64,000 nucleotides of DNA from assembly GCF_004569505.1 (NCBI RefSeq), contig NZ_SPPK01000002.1, positions 992,001 through 1,056,000 on the forward strand. The letters run 5' to 3'. Shown here piece after piece: positions 26,250-35,126 of the stretch (position 1 is its first letter; each line of letters opens with the position of its first letter). The notes below the pieces were generated by a model. The model did no database searches. It was not told the DNA's origin and was given only the letters and a program-made list of their open reading frames with translations. Origin of the DNA: Dysgonomonas mossii (GTDB lineage Bacteria; Bacteroidota; Bacteroidia; Bacteroidales; Dysgonomonadaceae). The translations under genes were made by a program, and so were the position numbers.

Positions 26250-28058
26250 CTATTCTTTATACATTTTGTCGATAATATCTTTGTATTTTTCTGCTACAAA
26301 TTTACGCTTTATTTTGAGTGTATTGGTTAATTCACCACCTTCCATCGTAAATGGCTCGGCTAGCAACCTGTATTTTTTTATTTTTTCGTATGGCGCAAAA
26401 TGAGCTTGCAAGAGTTCTATGCGTCCGTCCAGCATGCGAAGGATATCTACATTAGAAAACAAGTCCTCTACTTTGTCATACTTTATTTGGTGTTCATTAG
26501 CATACTCTTCCAATGCTTTATAATCGGGAACAATAAGTGCACTCACAAATTTACGCTCGTCGGCTATAACCGCAATCATATCGATAAATTTGTCTTCGGC
26601 TACGCGTGTCTCTATAGCCTGAGGTGCGATATATTTTCCGTTCGCTGTCTTAAACAGGTCTTTGATACGTTCGGTAATGTACAACACTCCGTTTTCCAAT
26701 TTTCCTGCATCTCCCGTCCGGAAGAAGCCGTCTTCGGTGAAAACTTTAGCGGTTTCCTGTGGTTTGTTGTAGTATTCCCGCATCACGGTTTTTCCTTTCA
26801 CAAGAATCTCGTTGTTTGTTTCATCAATCCTAACCTCAACTTCCGGCATTACGCTGCCAATAGAGCCAATAACAAATTCTTTGTCAGGATAGAAGCTTAC
26901 AGTTGCCGTTGTTTCAGTAAGACCGTAACCCACAATTATTGGAATATTTACCGACTGTAAAAACTCGATTATTGAATCAGATAATGGAGCTCCTGCACAA
27001 GGGAATATGTTTCCCTTCTCGATACCGATAACCAGCTTAAGAACGAAAAATATCGTATTGTTATATAGAGCAAATTTTATACGAGTACCAAGTGGGGCTC
27101 GTAGATTTTTATTTTTAAAGTCCAAATTATATCTTTTCCCTGTCTTGATGGCATCGGTATATAGCCATTTCATCAGACCTTTGGAACTGGATATTTTTTC
27201 GTGAACGCCTGCATATACTTTTTCCCAGAATCGGGGAACACTACACATGATAGTGGGATGAACTTGCTTTATTGATTTTTGTATTTCCTTTGCATCTTGA
27301 TTAATAGCAATGGTCATTCCCTTATGGATAGCGTAATATGTCCACGCCCGTTCAAATATATGCGCCAATGGAAGGAAATTCATAGACAAGTCTTTATTCG
27401 AAGTCATAGGCAGACGCATGTCGTGAATACGGAAAACCTGAGAGAAACACGAATGTGGTAATACTACTCCTTTCGGTTCGCCGGTTGTACCCGAAGTATA
27501 TATAATACAAGCTATATCATCTTCTCTTCTCGATTTAAGGCGTACTCGCACGATAACTTCTGTGTGTGAATTTTCTCCGGTAGCGATAAAATCATCAAAA
27601 TAGACAGAAGTCTTATCATCGGGATGAAATTTGACATTATTATCGAATACAACAATTTTCTTCAATACAGGCGAATTTTGTTGCACTTTAAATGCATTAT
27701 TATATTGGAACTGCTCTCCGGCGAACAGTAACTGTATACTGGCATCTTTTACGATATATTCTACTTGCGACGGTGATGATGTTGCATAGATAGGTACCGA
27801 AATGCAACGGTTGGCAAAAGTACCGAAATCCGCAAAAAGATATTGCGGCATATTCTGAGAATACACAGCGATCCTAGAGCCTTCTTCTACACCCATTTCA
27901 GCCATTGCCCAGGCTGTTTTCATTACATTGTCCGAAAACTTATTCCATGAAATATTCTTCCATTTCTTTTCGTACGGATTCCTATATTTCAGAGCTGTTC
28001 TCTTACCATACCTGATAGCCTGACGATGTACCAATATAGACAGATGATAATAATTCAT
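26250..28058 (-). CDS. Long-chain acyl-CoA synthetase (AMP-forming)
   Basis: The 602-residue enzyme belongs to the ANL superfamily and should activate fatty acids to acyl-CoA through an acyl-adenylate. The P-loop YTSGTTGEPKGVVLPH lies near residues 190-205, GYGLTETTA near residue 375, and FRTGDAGKL carries the ribose-binding Asp. The C-terminal domain holds ITERIKDLFKTANGKYIAPQ with the KTANGKY hinge loop of FadD15-like long-chain ligases. No signal peptide. A -7 box lies 31 bases upstream. Exact chain-length preference cannot be read. Confidence 0.92.
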   Translation of the reverse strand: MNYYHLSILVHRQAIRYGKRTALKYRNPYEKKWKNISWNKFSDNVMKTAWAMAEMGVEEGSRIAVYSQNMPQYLFADFGTFANRCISVPIYATSSPSQVEYIVKDASIQLLFAGEQFQYNNAFKVQQNSPVLKKIVVFDNNVKFHPDDKTSVYFDDFIATGENSHTEVIVRVRLKSRREDDIACIIYTSGTTGEPKGVVLPHSCFSQVFRIHDMRLPMTSNKDLSMNFLPLAHIFERAWTYYAIHKGMTIAINQDAKEIQKSIKQVHPTIMCSVPRFWEKVYAGVHEKISSSKGLMKWLYTDAIKTGKRYNLDFKNKNLRAPLGTRIKFALYNNTIFFVLKLVIGIEKGNIFPCAGAPLSDSIIEFLQSVNIPIIVGYGLTETTATVSFYPDKEFVIGSIGSVMPEVEVRIDETNNEILVKGKTVMREYYNKPQETAKVFTEDGFFRTGDAGKLENGVLYITERIKDLFKTANGKYIAPQAIETRVAEDKFIDMIAVIADERKFVSALIVPDYKALEEYANEHQIKYDKVEDLFSNVDILRMLDGRIELLQAHFAPYEKIKKYRLLAEPFTMEGGELTNTLKIKRKFVAEKYKDIIDKMYKE

Positions 28059-28088
28059 TTGGACTTCCTTTTTTATTTATTATTATCA

Positions 28089-28096
28089 CAAAGGTA
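28089..28096 (-). promoter_or_regulatory. -7 box for acyl-CoA synthetase/hemW
   Basis: The minus strand reads TACCTTTG (TAnnTTTG), 31 bases upstream of the synthetase start. Confidence 0.5.
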
Positions 28097-28253
28097 ATTT
28101 ATAATATTAAAAAATGATTATTTAATTTCACTTTTTATAGTTGCTTAGGCATCTATTGTGGCCACTATCAAGGGATTAAGTAATGTGTCTTGACGAATAA
28201 AAATATGGAATCAACTAGCAGGGTATAAAATACAACTCATGATTTATTTTTAC

Positions 28254-28261
28254 TACTTTTG
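28254..28261 (+). promoter_or_regulatory. -7 box for the flippase gene
   Basis: TACTTTTG matches TAnnTTTG and ends 21 bases before the flippase start. Confidence 0.5.
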
Positions 28262-28282
28262 TAGCCAACTAAATATACCTAT

Positions 28283-29800
28283 ATGGCAGGGAGTGGAATG
28301 AAGAGCTTAGCAAAAGATACTGCAATCTATGGATTGAGTAGTATTGTTGGCCGCATATTTAATTGGTTGCTTGTTCCTTTACACACTTATATTTTTACTG
28401 ATACTATCGAGTATGGCAAGGTAAGCTATATATACGGCTACACGGCGTTGTTCATGGTTTTGCTGACTTACGGCATGGAAACGGGATTTTTCCGCTTTAT
28501 GAACAAGAAAGAAGAGAATCCTGATAAAGTATATGCTACATCTTTAATCTCATTAGCTACAACATCTCTGCTGTTTATTCTATTCTGTTTTTCTTTCATC
28601 AATCCTATTTCGTCATGGATGGAATATACCGATCATAAGGAACATATCTGGATGATGGCTATCGTTGTTGCGTTAGACGCTTTTATGACAATCCCTTTTG
28701 CTTATTTGCGTTATCAGAAAAGACCGATAAGGTTTGCTACATTGAAGCTAACGTTTATAGGGTTTAATATATTTTTCAATCTTCTGTTTTTGGTTCTATG
28801 TCCTTGGCTATACAAAAATTATCCGGACCTGGCTATTAATAAGTTCTTTCATCCCGAGATCGGTATCGGATACATCTTTTTGGCAAACTTGCTGTCTAGC
28901 TTGGTGGTATTGATACTATTGATACCGACAACAATGAAGAATGTGAAGCTCCAGTTTGATAATGCTCTGATCAGACGTATGCTGATATACTCATTTCCTC
29001 TTTTAATATTGGGGCTGGCAGGAGTTATAAATCAGACTGTAGCGCAATTGACTTATCCTTTTTTATTTGATAATCCCGATGAAGCTTTCAGCCAATTAGG
29101 TATATACAATGCTTGCCTTAAGATAACGGTTATTATAACAATGTTTACACAGGCATTCCGATATGCTTACGAGCCCTTCTTCTTTAGCAAGGATAGGGAA
29201 AACAGTAGTACAAAACCGTATGCCGATGCAATGAAGTATTTTGTAATATTTGCTTTACTCGTTTTTCTGGCTGTGATGTTTTATCTTGATATATTGAAGT
29301 ATATAGTCAGCAAAAACTATACAGTAGGTACAGTCATTGTTCCTATTGCCATGATGGGTGAAATATTTTTTGGGATGTACTTCAACCTTTCGGTATGGTA
29401 TAAGCTGACCGATAAGACAAAATACGGAGCCTATTTCTCTGTTTTCGGATGTATCCTTCAGGTTGCGATCAATATCATCTTTGTCCCTGTTTATGGCTAT
29501 ATTGCCAGTGCATGGGCTACGCTGATTTGTAATCTGATTATTATGAGTATATCTTATTTTATAGGACAAAAATATTATCCGATAAAATACGATCTGAAGC
29601 GCATTTTCTTATACTTTGCATTGGCTGTCGCATTTTATATTGCTGCCATGTATCCACAGATAGATAACGAAATCTTACGACTGGCATATCGTACGGTATT
29701 CCTTGTTATATTTACGGGCGTTATAATAAAGAAAGATCTACCATTAAAAGAGATTCCTGTCATTGGTAAATATATTAGCAACAATAAAAAAAATAAGTGA
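28283..29800 (+). CDS. Polysaccharide/oligosaccharide flippase-like protein
   Basis: The 505-residue protein has about 12-14 hydrophobic segments and the MOP-superfamily (Wzx/RfbX-like) start SLAKDTAIYGLSSIVGRIFNWLLVPLHT. It should move lipid-linked sugars across the inner membrane. In Bacteroidota a single such gene often stands outside polysaccharide loci, as here: the neighbours are acyl-CoA synthetase and a peptidase, with no glycosyltransferases adjacent. A MurJ-like role in lipid II export is an alternative that I cannot exclude. The C-terminal tail is basic. Confidence 0.85.
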   Translation: MAGSGMKSLAKDTAIYGLSSIVGRIFNWLLVPLHTYIFTDTIEYGKVSYIYGYTALFMVLLTYGMETGFFRFMNKKEENPDKVYATSLISLATTSLLFILFCFSFINPISSWMEYTDHKEHIWMMAIVVALDAFMTIPFAYLRYQKRPIRFATLKLTFIGFNIFFNLLFLVLCPWLYKNYPDLAINKFFHPEIGIGYIFLANLLSSLVVLILLIPTTMKNVKLQFDNALIRRMLIYSFPLLILGLAGVINQTVAQLTYPFLFDNPDEAFSQLGIYNACLKITVIITMFTQAFRYAYEPFFFSKDRENSSTKPYADAMKYFVIFALLVFLAVMFYLDILKYIVSKNYTVGTVIVPIAMMGEIFFGMYFNLSVWYKLTDKTKYGAYFSVFGCILQVAINIIFVPVYGYIASAWATLICNLIIMSISYFIGQKYYPIKYDLKRIFLYFALAVAFYIAAMYPQIDNEILRLAYRTVFLVIFTGVIIKKDLPLKEIPVIGKYISNNKKNK

Positions 29801-29913
29801 CACTTTCTTATTTCATCGTGTTGTGAAAATTAAATATAATTATCTGTATATAAATGGGATGTGTGCTCTGTGGAGAATAAAAGGTTACACTAAAAAAAGC
29901 AGATAAAAACTGT

Positions 29914-29921
29914 TACTTTTG
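29914..29921 (+). promoter_or_regulatory. -7 box for the S46 peptidase gene
   Basis: TACTTTTG matches TAnnTTTG, about 100 bases upstream of the start codon. It is bracketed by an imperfect inverted repeat, AAAAGGTTAC at 29879 and GTCACCTTTT at 29921 (nine of ten pairs), a possible operator. Confidence 0.5.
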
Positions 29922-30023
29922 TCACCTTTTTGCTGTATCTTTCAGCCAGACAGTAGATTATGTAGGTGTGGCTTAAAGGCGATTAATTATAAAATATATC
30001 ATTAATTAATAATAACTAAAACG

Positions 30024-32153
30024 ATGAGAAAACTATTTTTAATATTAGCAATTTTCCTTACTGTTGCCGGAGTAAAGGCTGACGAAGGAATGTGGCTGTT
30101 GAAAGAACTCAACAGGCAGAGTGCTGCCCGCATGAAAGAGCTGGGATTTAAGTTCCCTATTGATAGCATATACAGTGAGACTAACCCATCGCTGAAAGAT
30201 GCTGTAGTTATTTTTGGTAGAGGCTGTACCGGAGTATCGGTATCTCGTCAAGGGTTGATATTCACCAACCATCACTGCGGATACGATGCAATACAAAAGC
30301 TTAGTTCCGTAGATCATGATTATTTGAAAGACGGTTTTGTAAGCCAGTCATTTCAGGAAGAATTACCAGCAGAAGGTTTGACTGTTGCTTTCTTACAAAA
30401 GACCGAAGACATTACAGATTTTGTAACCTCCACACTATTACCTACTGACAGCGAGAATGTACGTGAAGAAAAAATAGACTCTTTGTCGCAAGTATATCTT
30501 GAAAAATATAAAGACAATAAGTTTCTTAGAGCGCAAGTAATACCTTTCTATACACACAACAAATACTATGTTGTTGTATACGAAGTATTCAGAGACGTAA
30601 GACTTGTATTTACTCCTCCATCTTCTGTAGGAAAATTTGGTGGTGAAACAGACAACTGGATGTGGCCTCGCCATACAGGCGACTTCTCTGTATTCCGCGT
30701 TTATGCAAACAAAGACAATGGTGCAGCAGAATATAGTGCAGATAATGTACCTTACAAACCTAAATATTCAGTTCCTGTTTCTCTGAAGGGTTACAAGGAG
30801 AACGACTATGCCATGACGATTGGATATCCGGGAAGTACCGAACGCTATATGACATCGTGGGGTATCAACCAAATGGTAGAATCGGAACATAAACCTCGGA
30901 TTGAAGTTCGCGGAGCAAAACAGGATATCTGGAGAAAAGATATGAACGCAAGCGATGCTATTCGTATCAAATATGCGTCTAAATATGCAGGAAGCTCCAA
31001 CTACTGGAAAAATGCTATGGGGATGAACGAAGCTATTGCTAAACTAGGCGTTATAAAAGATAAAGAACAACTTGAAGCTAAATTTGCACAATGGGCTGCG
31101 TCAAAACCGGCATTGCAAGCAAAATATGGAGATGCTCTTACGCTAGTGAAAGAAGGCTATACTGAAACAATGGAAACATCTAGAATTCAGACATATCTGT
31201 ACGAAACATTCTTCAATGGGATTGAAATTATCCGCTATGCAAATACGGCACTCCTTGTAAATAGAATGGATCCTGACAAAAATAAAGGTGAAGAATTCAC
31301 AAAACGTTTAGCTCCGCTTTATAAAGATTATGAGCCGGCTCTCGATCGTAAAGTAATGCCTGCATTACTAAAAATATATGCAGAAAGAGTTCCTGCTGAA
31401 TACTTGCCTTCGGTATATACAAAGATTGCAAATGAATTTGGTGGAGACTATGATAAATTTGCCGAGTGGTTCTACAACAATACTAAATTTACCAATCTGG
31501 AAGCTGCTACAGCTCTAGTAAGTAGTGAAGATCAGGAGGCAATCAATAATGACCCTGCAATTGCATTCGCTCAATCTTTAGAACCATGCTTAAGCCTATT
31601 ACGTCAGGCATCTGCACCTTATTATCCTCAGATAGATAAAGGCAGCCGTCTGTTTATGGCGGGATTAATGGAAATGGAGCCGAATAAAGCTTTCTACCCG
31701 GATGCTAACTTCACTCAACGTTTGAGCTATGGCTCTGTGGGCGGATATAAGCCTGCCGATGCGGTTACTTACGACTATTATTCAACATCTCAAGGCGTAT
31801 TGAATAAACAAGTTCCTAACGATCCTGAATTCGGTGTGCAACAATACATATTGGACGATTTGGCAAGTAAGGACTTTGGACAATATGCAAACAAAGCGGA
31901 TGGAAAAATGTATGTAAACTTCTTGTCGAACAACGATATTACAGGTGGTAACTCCGGTAGTCCTGTATTTAATGGAAACGCAGAACTAATCGGACTTGCT
32001 TTTGATGGTAACTGGGAATCGCTGAGCGGTGACATTTTGTTTGAACCAGAGTTGCAACGTACAATCAGTGTAGACATTCGTTACGTACTTTACATAATAG
32101 ATAAGGTAATGAACTGCCCTCGTCTTATCAACGAGCTGAAAGTGGCAAAATAA
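30024..32153 (+). CDS. S46 dipeptidyl-peptidase, DPP7-type
   Basis: The 709-residue serine peptidase has a signal peptide (residues 1-19, cut before DEGMW) and should act in the periplasm, releasing dipeptides that asaccharolytic or protein-using Bacteroidales take up. The triad is in place: His in FTNHHCGY (residue 83 or 84), Asp210 in GETDNWMWPRHTGDF, and Ser644 in TGGNSGSPVF. Eighteen residues after the serine stands Gly662 (AFDGNWE); in this family Gly there marks DPP7 (hydrophobic P1) and Arg or Ser marks DPP11 (acidic P1). The specificity call is inferred from that one position. A strong terminator follows. Confidence 0.92.
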   Translation: MRKLFLILAIFLTVAGVKADEGMWLLKELNRQSAARMKELGFKFPIDSIYSETNPSLKDAVVIFGRGCTGVSVSRQGLIFTNHHCGYDAIQKLSSVDHDYLKDGFVSQSFQEELPAEGLTVAFLQKTEDITDFVTSTLLPTDSENVREEKIDSLSQVYLEKYKDNKFLRAQVIPFYTHNKYYVVVYEVFRDVRLVFTPPSSVGKFGGETDNWMWPRHTGDFSVFRVYANKDNGAAEYSADNVPYKPKYSVPVSLKGYKENDYAMTIGYPGSTERYMTSWGINQMVESEHKPRIEVRGAKQDIWRKDMNASDAIRIKYASKYAGSSNYWKNAMGMNEAIAKLGVIKDKEQLEAKFAQWAASKPALQAKYGDALTLVKEGYTETMETSRIQTYLYETFFNGIEIIRYANTALLVNRMDPDKNKGEEFTKRLAPLYKDYEPALDRKVMPALLKIYAERVPAEYLPSVYTKIANEFGGDYDKFAEWFYNNTKFTNLEAATALVSSEDQEAINNDPAIAFAQSLEPCLSLLRQASAPYYPQIDKGSRLFMAGLMEMEPNKAFYPDANFTQRLSYGSVGGYKPADAVTYDYYSTSQGVLNKQVPNDPEFGVQQYILDDLASKDFGQYANKADGKMYVNFLSNNDITGGNSGSPVFNGNAELIGLAFDGNWESLSGDILFEPELQRTISVDIRYVLYIIDKVMNCPRLINELKVAK

Positions 32154-32171
32154 AAATATAAGAGTATAAGG

Positions 32172-32213
32172 AAAACAAAGGCTTGTGATAGTAAAATCAC
32201 AAGCCTTTGTTTT
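32172..32213 (+). terminator. Terminator of the S46 peptidase gene
   Basis: A perfect 18-bp inverted repeat (AAAACAAAGGCTTGTGAT, loop AGTAAA) with a terminal T-rich arm, 18 bases after the stop codon. Confidence 0.9.
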
Positions 32214-32399
32214 GTAAGTGGCAGATTGTTAGTTGTTTATTTTGTTATTTATATCGTTTTTATTGATGCTCAGATTTGTTTAGAACTAAACCTTCATTCA
32301 TTAAATGTTAAATATCAGATAAAGGATAGGGTTTTCATTTTTTGAACGATCATAATAATACAACCGGTTTTATTAATCATCATTAAAAACAATATAGCC

Positions 32400-33662
32400 A
32401 TGAGAACTAAATGTTTAAAATTGATACAAACTGTATTTACAGTCCTTATAATTTGGAGTGTAGCACTTCCAACTTATTCGGCCAAAGATCCGGGATATAT
32501 TACAATAACCGGAGTAGTGAAGGATATAAAGTCAAAGAAGACTCTTGAATATGTAAGTATATCTGTTCCCGGAACAGGTATAGGTACAATATCGAATGCG
32601 GATGGAGGATTTACGATTAAGGTCAGAGATTCCCTGAATGTTAAAACAATAGAAGTTTCCCACATAGGCTACTTCAATCAGCGGGTACCTCTATTGGATC
32701 AGGATATGAGTAATATTACAATCTTCCTTACACGTAACGAGAACAAATTGAAAGAGGTCGTTGTCGAATCTACAGATCCATTGCAGTTGGTAGAAAAAGC
32801 TATCGATAAGATAGGTGATAACAATAGTTTGATGACAAATCTTTTAACCGGATTCTATCGTGAAACTATACAAAAAAGACGAAGCTATATAAATATCTCC
32901 GAAGCTGTTATAGATATCTACAAGACCCCATATACTCAATCGGATGCAGGAGATAGGGTACAAGTGTTGAAGGGCAGGAAACTACTTAGTCCAAAACCCG
33001 GTGATACTTTGCTTGTTAAATTTGTAGGAGGTCCAAACTTGTCTACTTACCTGGATATTGTAAAGAATAGGGATATAATGTTAGATAAAGCTTCTCTTCA
33101 TTACTACAAGTACAAGATGGAGAACAGTGTAATGATAAACGAACGTCTTCATTATGTGATAAGTTTTGAGCCTCAGGTTGTCATGCCTTACGCCCTGTTT
33201 TATGGTAACTTGTACATTGATCAGGAAACATTAGCTTTTTCACGGGCAGAGTTTAATTTGAGTATGGACGACCGCAATAAAGTTACACAGGCCATTCTTC
33301 GTAAAAAACCGTTCAGATTGCATTTCAAACCTGAAGAGGTAGCCTATTTGGTTACTTATAAGCAGCAGAATGGAAAAAGCTATCTGAATTATGTTCGTAA
33401 CGAAGTTCGCTTCAAATGTGATTATAAGCGCAGACTGTTCTCTACCAACTATACAATTATATCAGAGATGGTTGTTACCGACAGGCAAGAAAATAATATA
33501 GCTAAAATTCCCGCTAGAGAAGCATTTAGCGACAGATATTCGTTATCAGACAAAGTGAGTAACTTCTATGATGCCAATTTCTGGGAGGGCTATAACATTA
33601 TAGAACCTACAGAGTCGCTCGAATCGGCAGTAAATAAATTAAAGAAACAACAAAGTAACTGA
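32400..33662 (+). CDS. Carboxypeptidase-regulatory-domain protein, no barrel
   Basis: The 420-residue protein has a signal peptide (cut near TYSA), a CarboxypepD_reg-like beta-sandwich (about residues 32-120; ITGVVKDIKSKKTLEYVSISVPGTGIGTISNADGGF and the VSHIGYFNQ strand) and a C-terminal part of about 290 residues beginning LKEVVVESTDPLQLVEKAIDKI. It lacks the plug and beta barrel of TonB receptors. The C-terminal part is clearly related to that of the protein at 35127 (shared TGFYRE/TTFYREGI, SEAVIDIYKT/TEAVLKMYKT, and a final NFWEGYNII/NFWGNFNVI). The gene sits 51 bases upstream of the sigma factor gene. Function unknown; probably periplasmic or outer-membrane associated. Confidence 0.8.
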   Translation: MRTKCLKLIQTVFTVLIIWSVALPTYSAKDPGYITITGVVKDIKSKKTLEYVSISVPGTGIGTISNADGGFTIKVRDSLNVKTIEVSHIGYFNQRVPLLDQDMSNITIFLTRNENKLKEVVVESTDPLQLVEKAIDKIGDNNSLMTNLLTGFYRETIQKRRSYINISEAVIDIYKTPYTQSDAGDRVQVLKGRKLLSPKPGDTLLVKFVGGPNLSTYLDIVKNRDIMLDKASLHYYKYKMENSVMINERLHYVISFEPQVVMPYALFYGNLYIDQETLAFSRAEFNLSMDDRNKVTQAILRKKPFRLHFKPEEVAYLVTYKQQNGKSYLNYVRNEVRFKCDYKRRLFSTNYTIISEMVVTDRQENNIAKIPAREAFSDRYSLSDKVSNFYDANFWEGYNIIEPTESLESAVNKLKKQQSN

Positions 33663-33681
33663 TAAATTCGTTATGATTTAT

Positions 33682-33689
33682 TATATTTG
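33682..33689 (+). promoter_or_regulatory. -7 box for the ECF sigma/anti-sigma genes
   Basis: TATATTTG matches TAnnTTTG and lies 25 bases before the ATG at 33714. It overlaps the TTG that would extend the sigma factor frame, which argues for the ATG start. Confidence 0.5.
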
Positions 33690-33713
33690 GTCTTACTTGT
33701 GATTGTACTTATT

Positions 33714-34265
33714 ATGCTGAACGATGTGCTTATATTCAAGAAGATAAAGGATGGTGATATAGAAACCTTCGAACAGGTTTTTCGCCAGTACTATCTGCCT
33801 TTATACATGTACTCGTTTGGCATAATTGGTCGTAAAGATGCAGCCGAAGAGATTGTTCAGGAATTATTTTATGTATTGTGGCGCGACCGAGAGGCATTGA
33901 ATATTGTCCGTTCGATGAAGAGCTATTTGTATGGGGCAGTACGTAACCAGTCCCTTCAATATTTCGAACATCAGTACGTAAAAGAACGTCACAGAGAAAA
34001 TATATTAAGCAGGAAGCTTGAAGCATCGGAAACGACTGCGCAAGAACAGATTGAATATAAAGAGTTGCAGAATATTATAAATCGTACGCTGGAACAGTTA
34101 CCGGAACGACGACTTCGCATTTTCAGAATGCATCGGATGGAAGGTCGTAAATATAAAGAAATTGCACAATTGCTTTCTGTGTCAATAAAAACGGTAGAGG
34201 CAGAAATGACAAAAGCATATCAGATATTAAGACAGGAAATAGAAAAATATACACACGCATCATGA
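33714..34265 (+). CDS. ECF-type RNA polymerase sigma factor
   Basis: Started at the ATG at 33714, the protein has 183 residues. Region 2 (about residues 10-75) contains the FEQVFRQYYLPLYMYSFGIIGRKDAAEEIVQELFYVLW pattern, and region 4 (about 120-175) has QLPERRLRIFRMHRMEGRKYKEIAQLLSVSIKTVEAEM with its helix-turn-helix. It belongs to the Bacteroidetes group of ECF factors that pair with FecR anti-sigma factors. Its stop overlaps the FecR start by four bases (ATGA), so the two are translationally coupled. Targets likely include the genes flanking it. Confidence 0.9.
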   Translation: MLNDVLIFKKIKDGDIETFEQVFRQYYLPLYMYSFGIIGRKDAAEEIVQELFYVLWRDREALNIVRSMKSYLYGAVRNQSLQYFEHQYVKERHRENILSRKLEASETTAQEQIEYKELQNIINRTLEQLPERRLRIFRMHRMEGRKYKEIAQLLSVSIKTVEAEMTKAYQILRQEIEKYTHAS

Positions 34266-35113
34266 ATTTGAAAGAAACAAATAATAAGATTACAGATCAG
34301 GCTTGGGATCGCCTTTATATGCGGCTCGATCGGGACGGATTGCTGCCGGAGAATAAAGTAGCGAAAAAGGCAAGCATACGTACATCTTTGGTAAGATGGG
34401 GGGCTGCGGCTGCAATTTTATGTATTTGTGCCATTTCAGTATTCGTTATATGGGGACAAAAGACCAGCCATAAGGAAATGTTGACAATCAATAACGAAAA
34501 GGATGCTCCAACTCTGATCTCTACTTTAGAAGATGGATCGGTAGTATATCTCTCAGATCAAGCATCTTTGCAGTATCCGAATCGTTTTTCGGATGATAAA
34601 CGAGAGGTCGTTTTGGAGGGAAATGCATTTTTTGATATCAGTCGAAATCCAAGTAAGCCATTTGTCATTGAAACTCAGCAAACGATTATTGAAGTATTGG
34701 GCACTTCATTTAATGTGAAGAGTGAAAATAAAAATTCATTTTCTTTATCAGTACGGCGTGGAGAAGTAAGAGTCACTTCAAAATTGAACGGGCAGACAGT
34801 AAATGTAAGGGCCGGAGAAACAGCCCTTTTGGAATCTGATAATCTACATAAGGTTAAAACCATAGATGTTTCACAGTTTGAATCGTACCTTAAAAGGGTT
34901 CATTTTAAAGATCAGCGATTGTCGGATATTGTGAGAGTTATAAATATGAACTCCGATGCAGAGCAGCTAACTGTGTCACCCGAACTGCAAGATCGCCTAC
35001 TGACAGTTACCTTTTCGGGGGATACTCCATACACAATGGCTGAACTGATTTGTCTGGCTCTTAATTTGCAGTTTAAACAGCAAGATAATGTGATATCTAT
35101 ATCACAAAAATAA
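34262..35113 (+). CDS. FecR-family anti-sigma factor
   Basis: The 283-residue protein has a cytoplasmic N terminus (about 45 residues, TDQAWDRLYMRL), one membrane helix (about 47-64), a periplasmic FecR domain (about 85-180; LEDGSVVYLSDQASLQYP, REVVLEGNAFFDISRNPSKPFVIET, VLGTSFNV) and a C-terminal DUF4974-like domain (about 205-283; HFKDQRLSDIVRVIN). It should hold the sigma factor until a periplasmic signal arrives, usually from the STN domain of an outer-membrane TonB receptor. The next gene supplies an STN domain but no receptor barrel. Confidence 0.92.
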   Translation: MNLKETNNKITDQAWDRLYMRLDRDGLLPENKVAKKASIRTSLVRWGAAAAILCICAISVFVIWGQKTSHKEMLTINNEKDAPTLISTLEDGSVVYLSDQASLQYPNRFSDDKREVVLEGNAFFDISRNPSKPFVIETQQTIIEVLGTSFNVKSENKNSFSLSVRRGEVRVTSKLNGQTVNVRAGETALLESDNLHKVKTIDVSQFESYLKRVHFKDQRLSDIVRVINMNSDAEQLTVSPELQDRLLTVTFSGDTPYTMAELICLALNLQFKQQDNVISISQK

Positions 35114-35126
35114 TATATTAACTGCC

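Noticed and set aside
26400..26960. 186-codon plus-strand frame inside the acyl-CoA synthetase gene
   Set aside because: Antisense shadow; hydrophobic, Cys/Phe-rich translation and no supporting signals.
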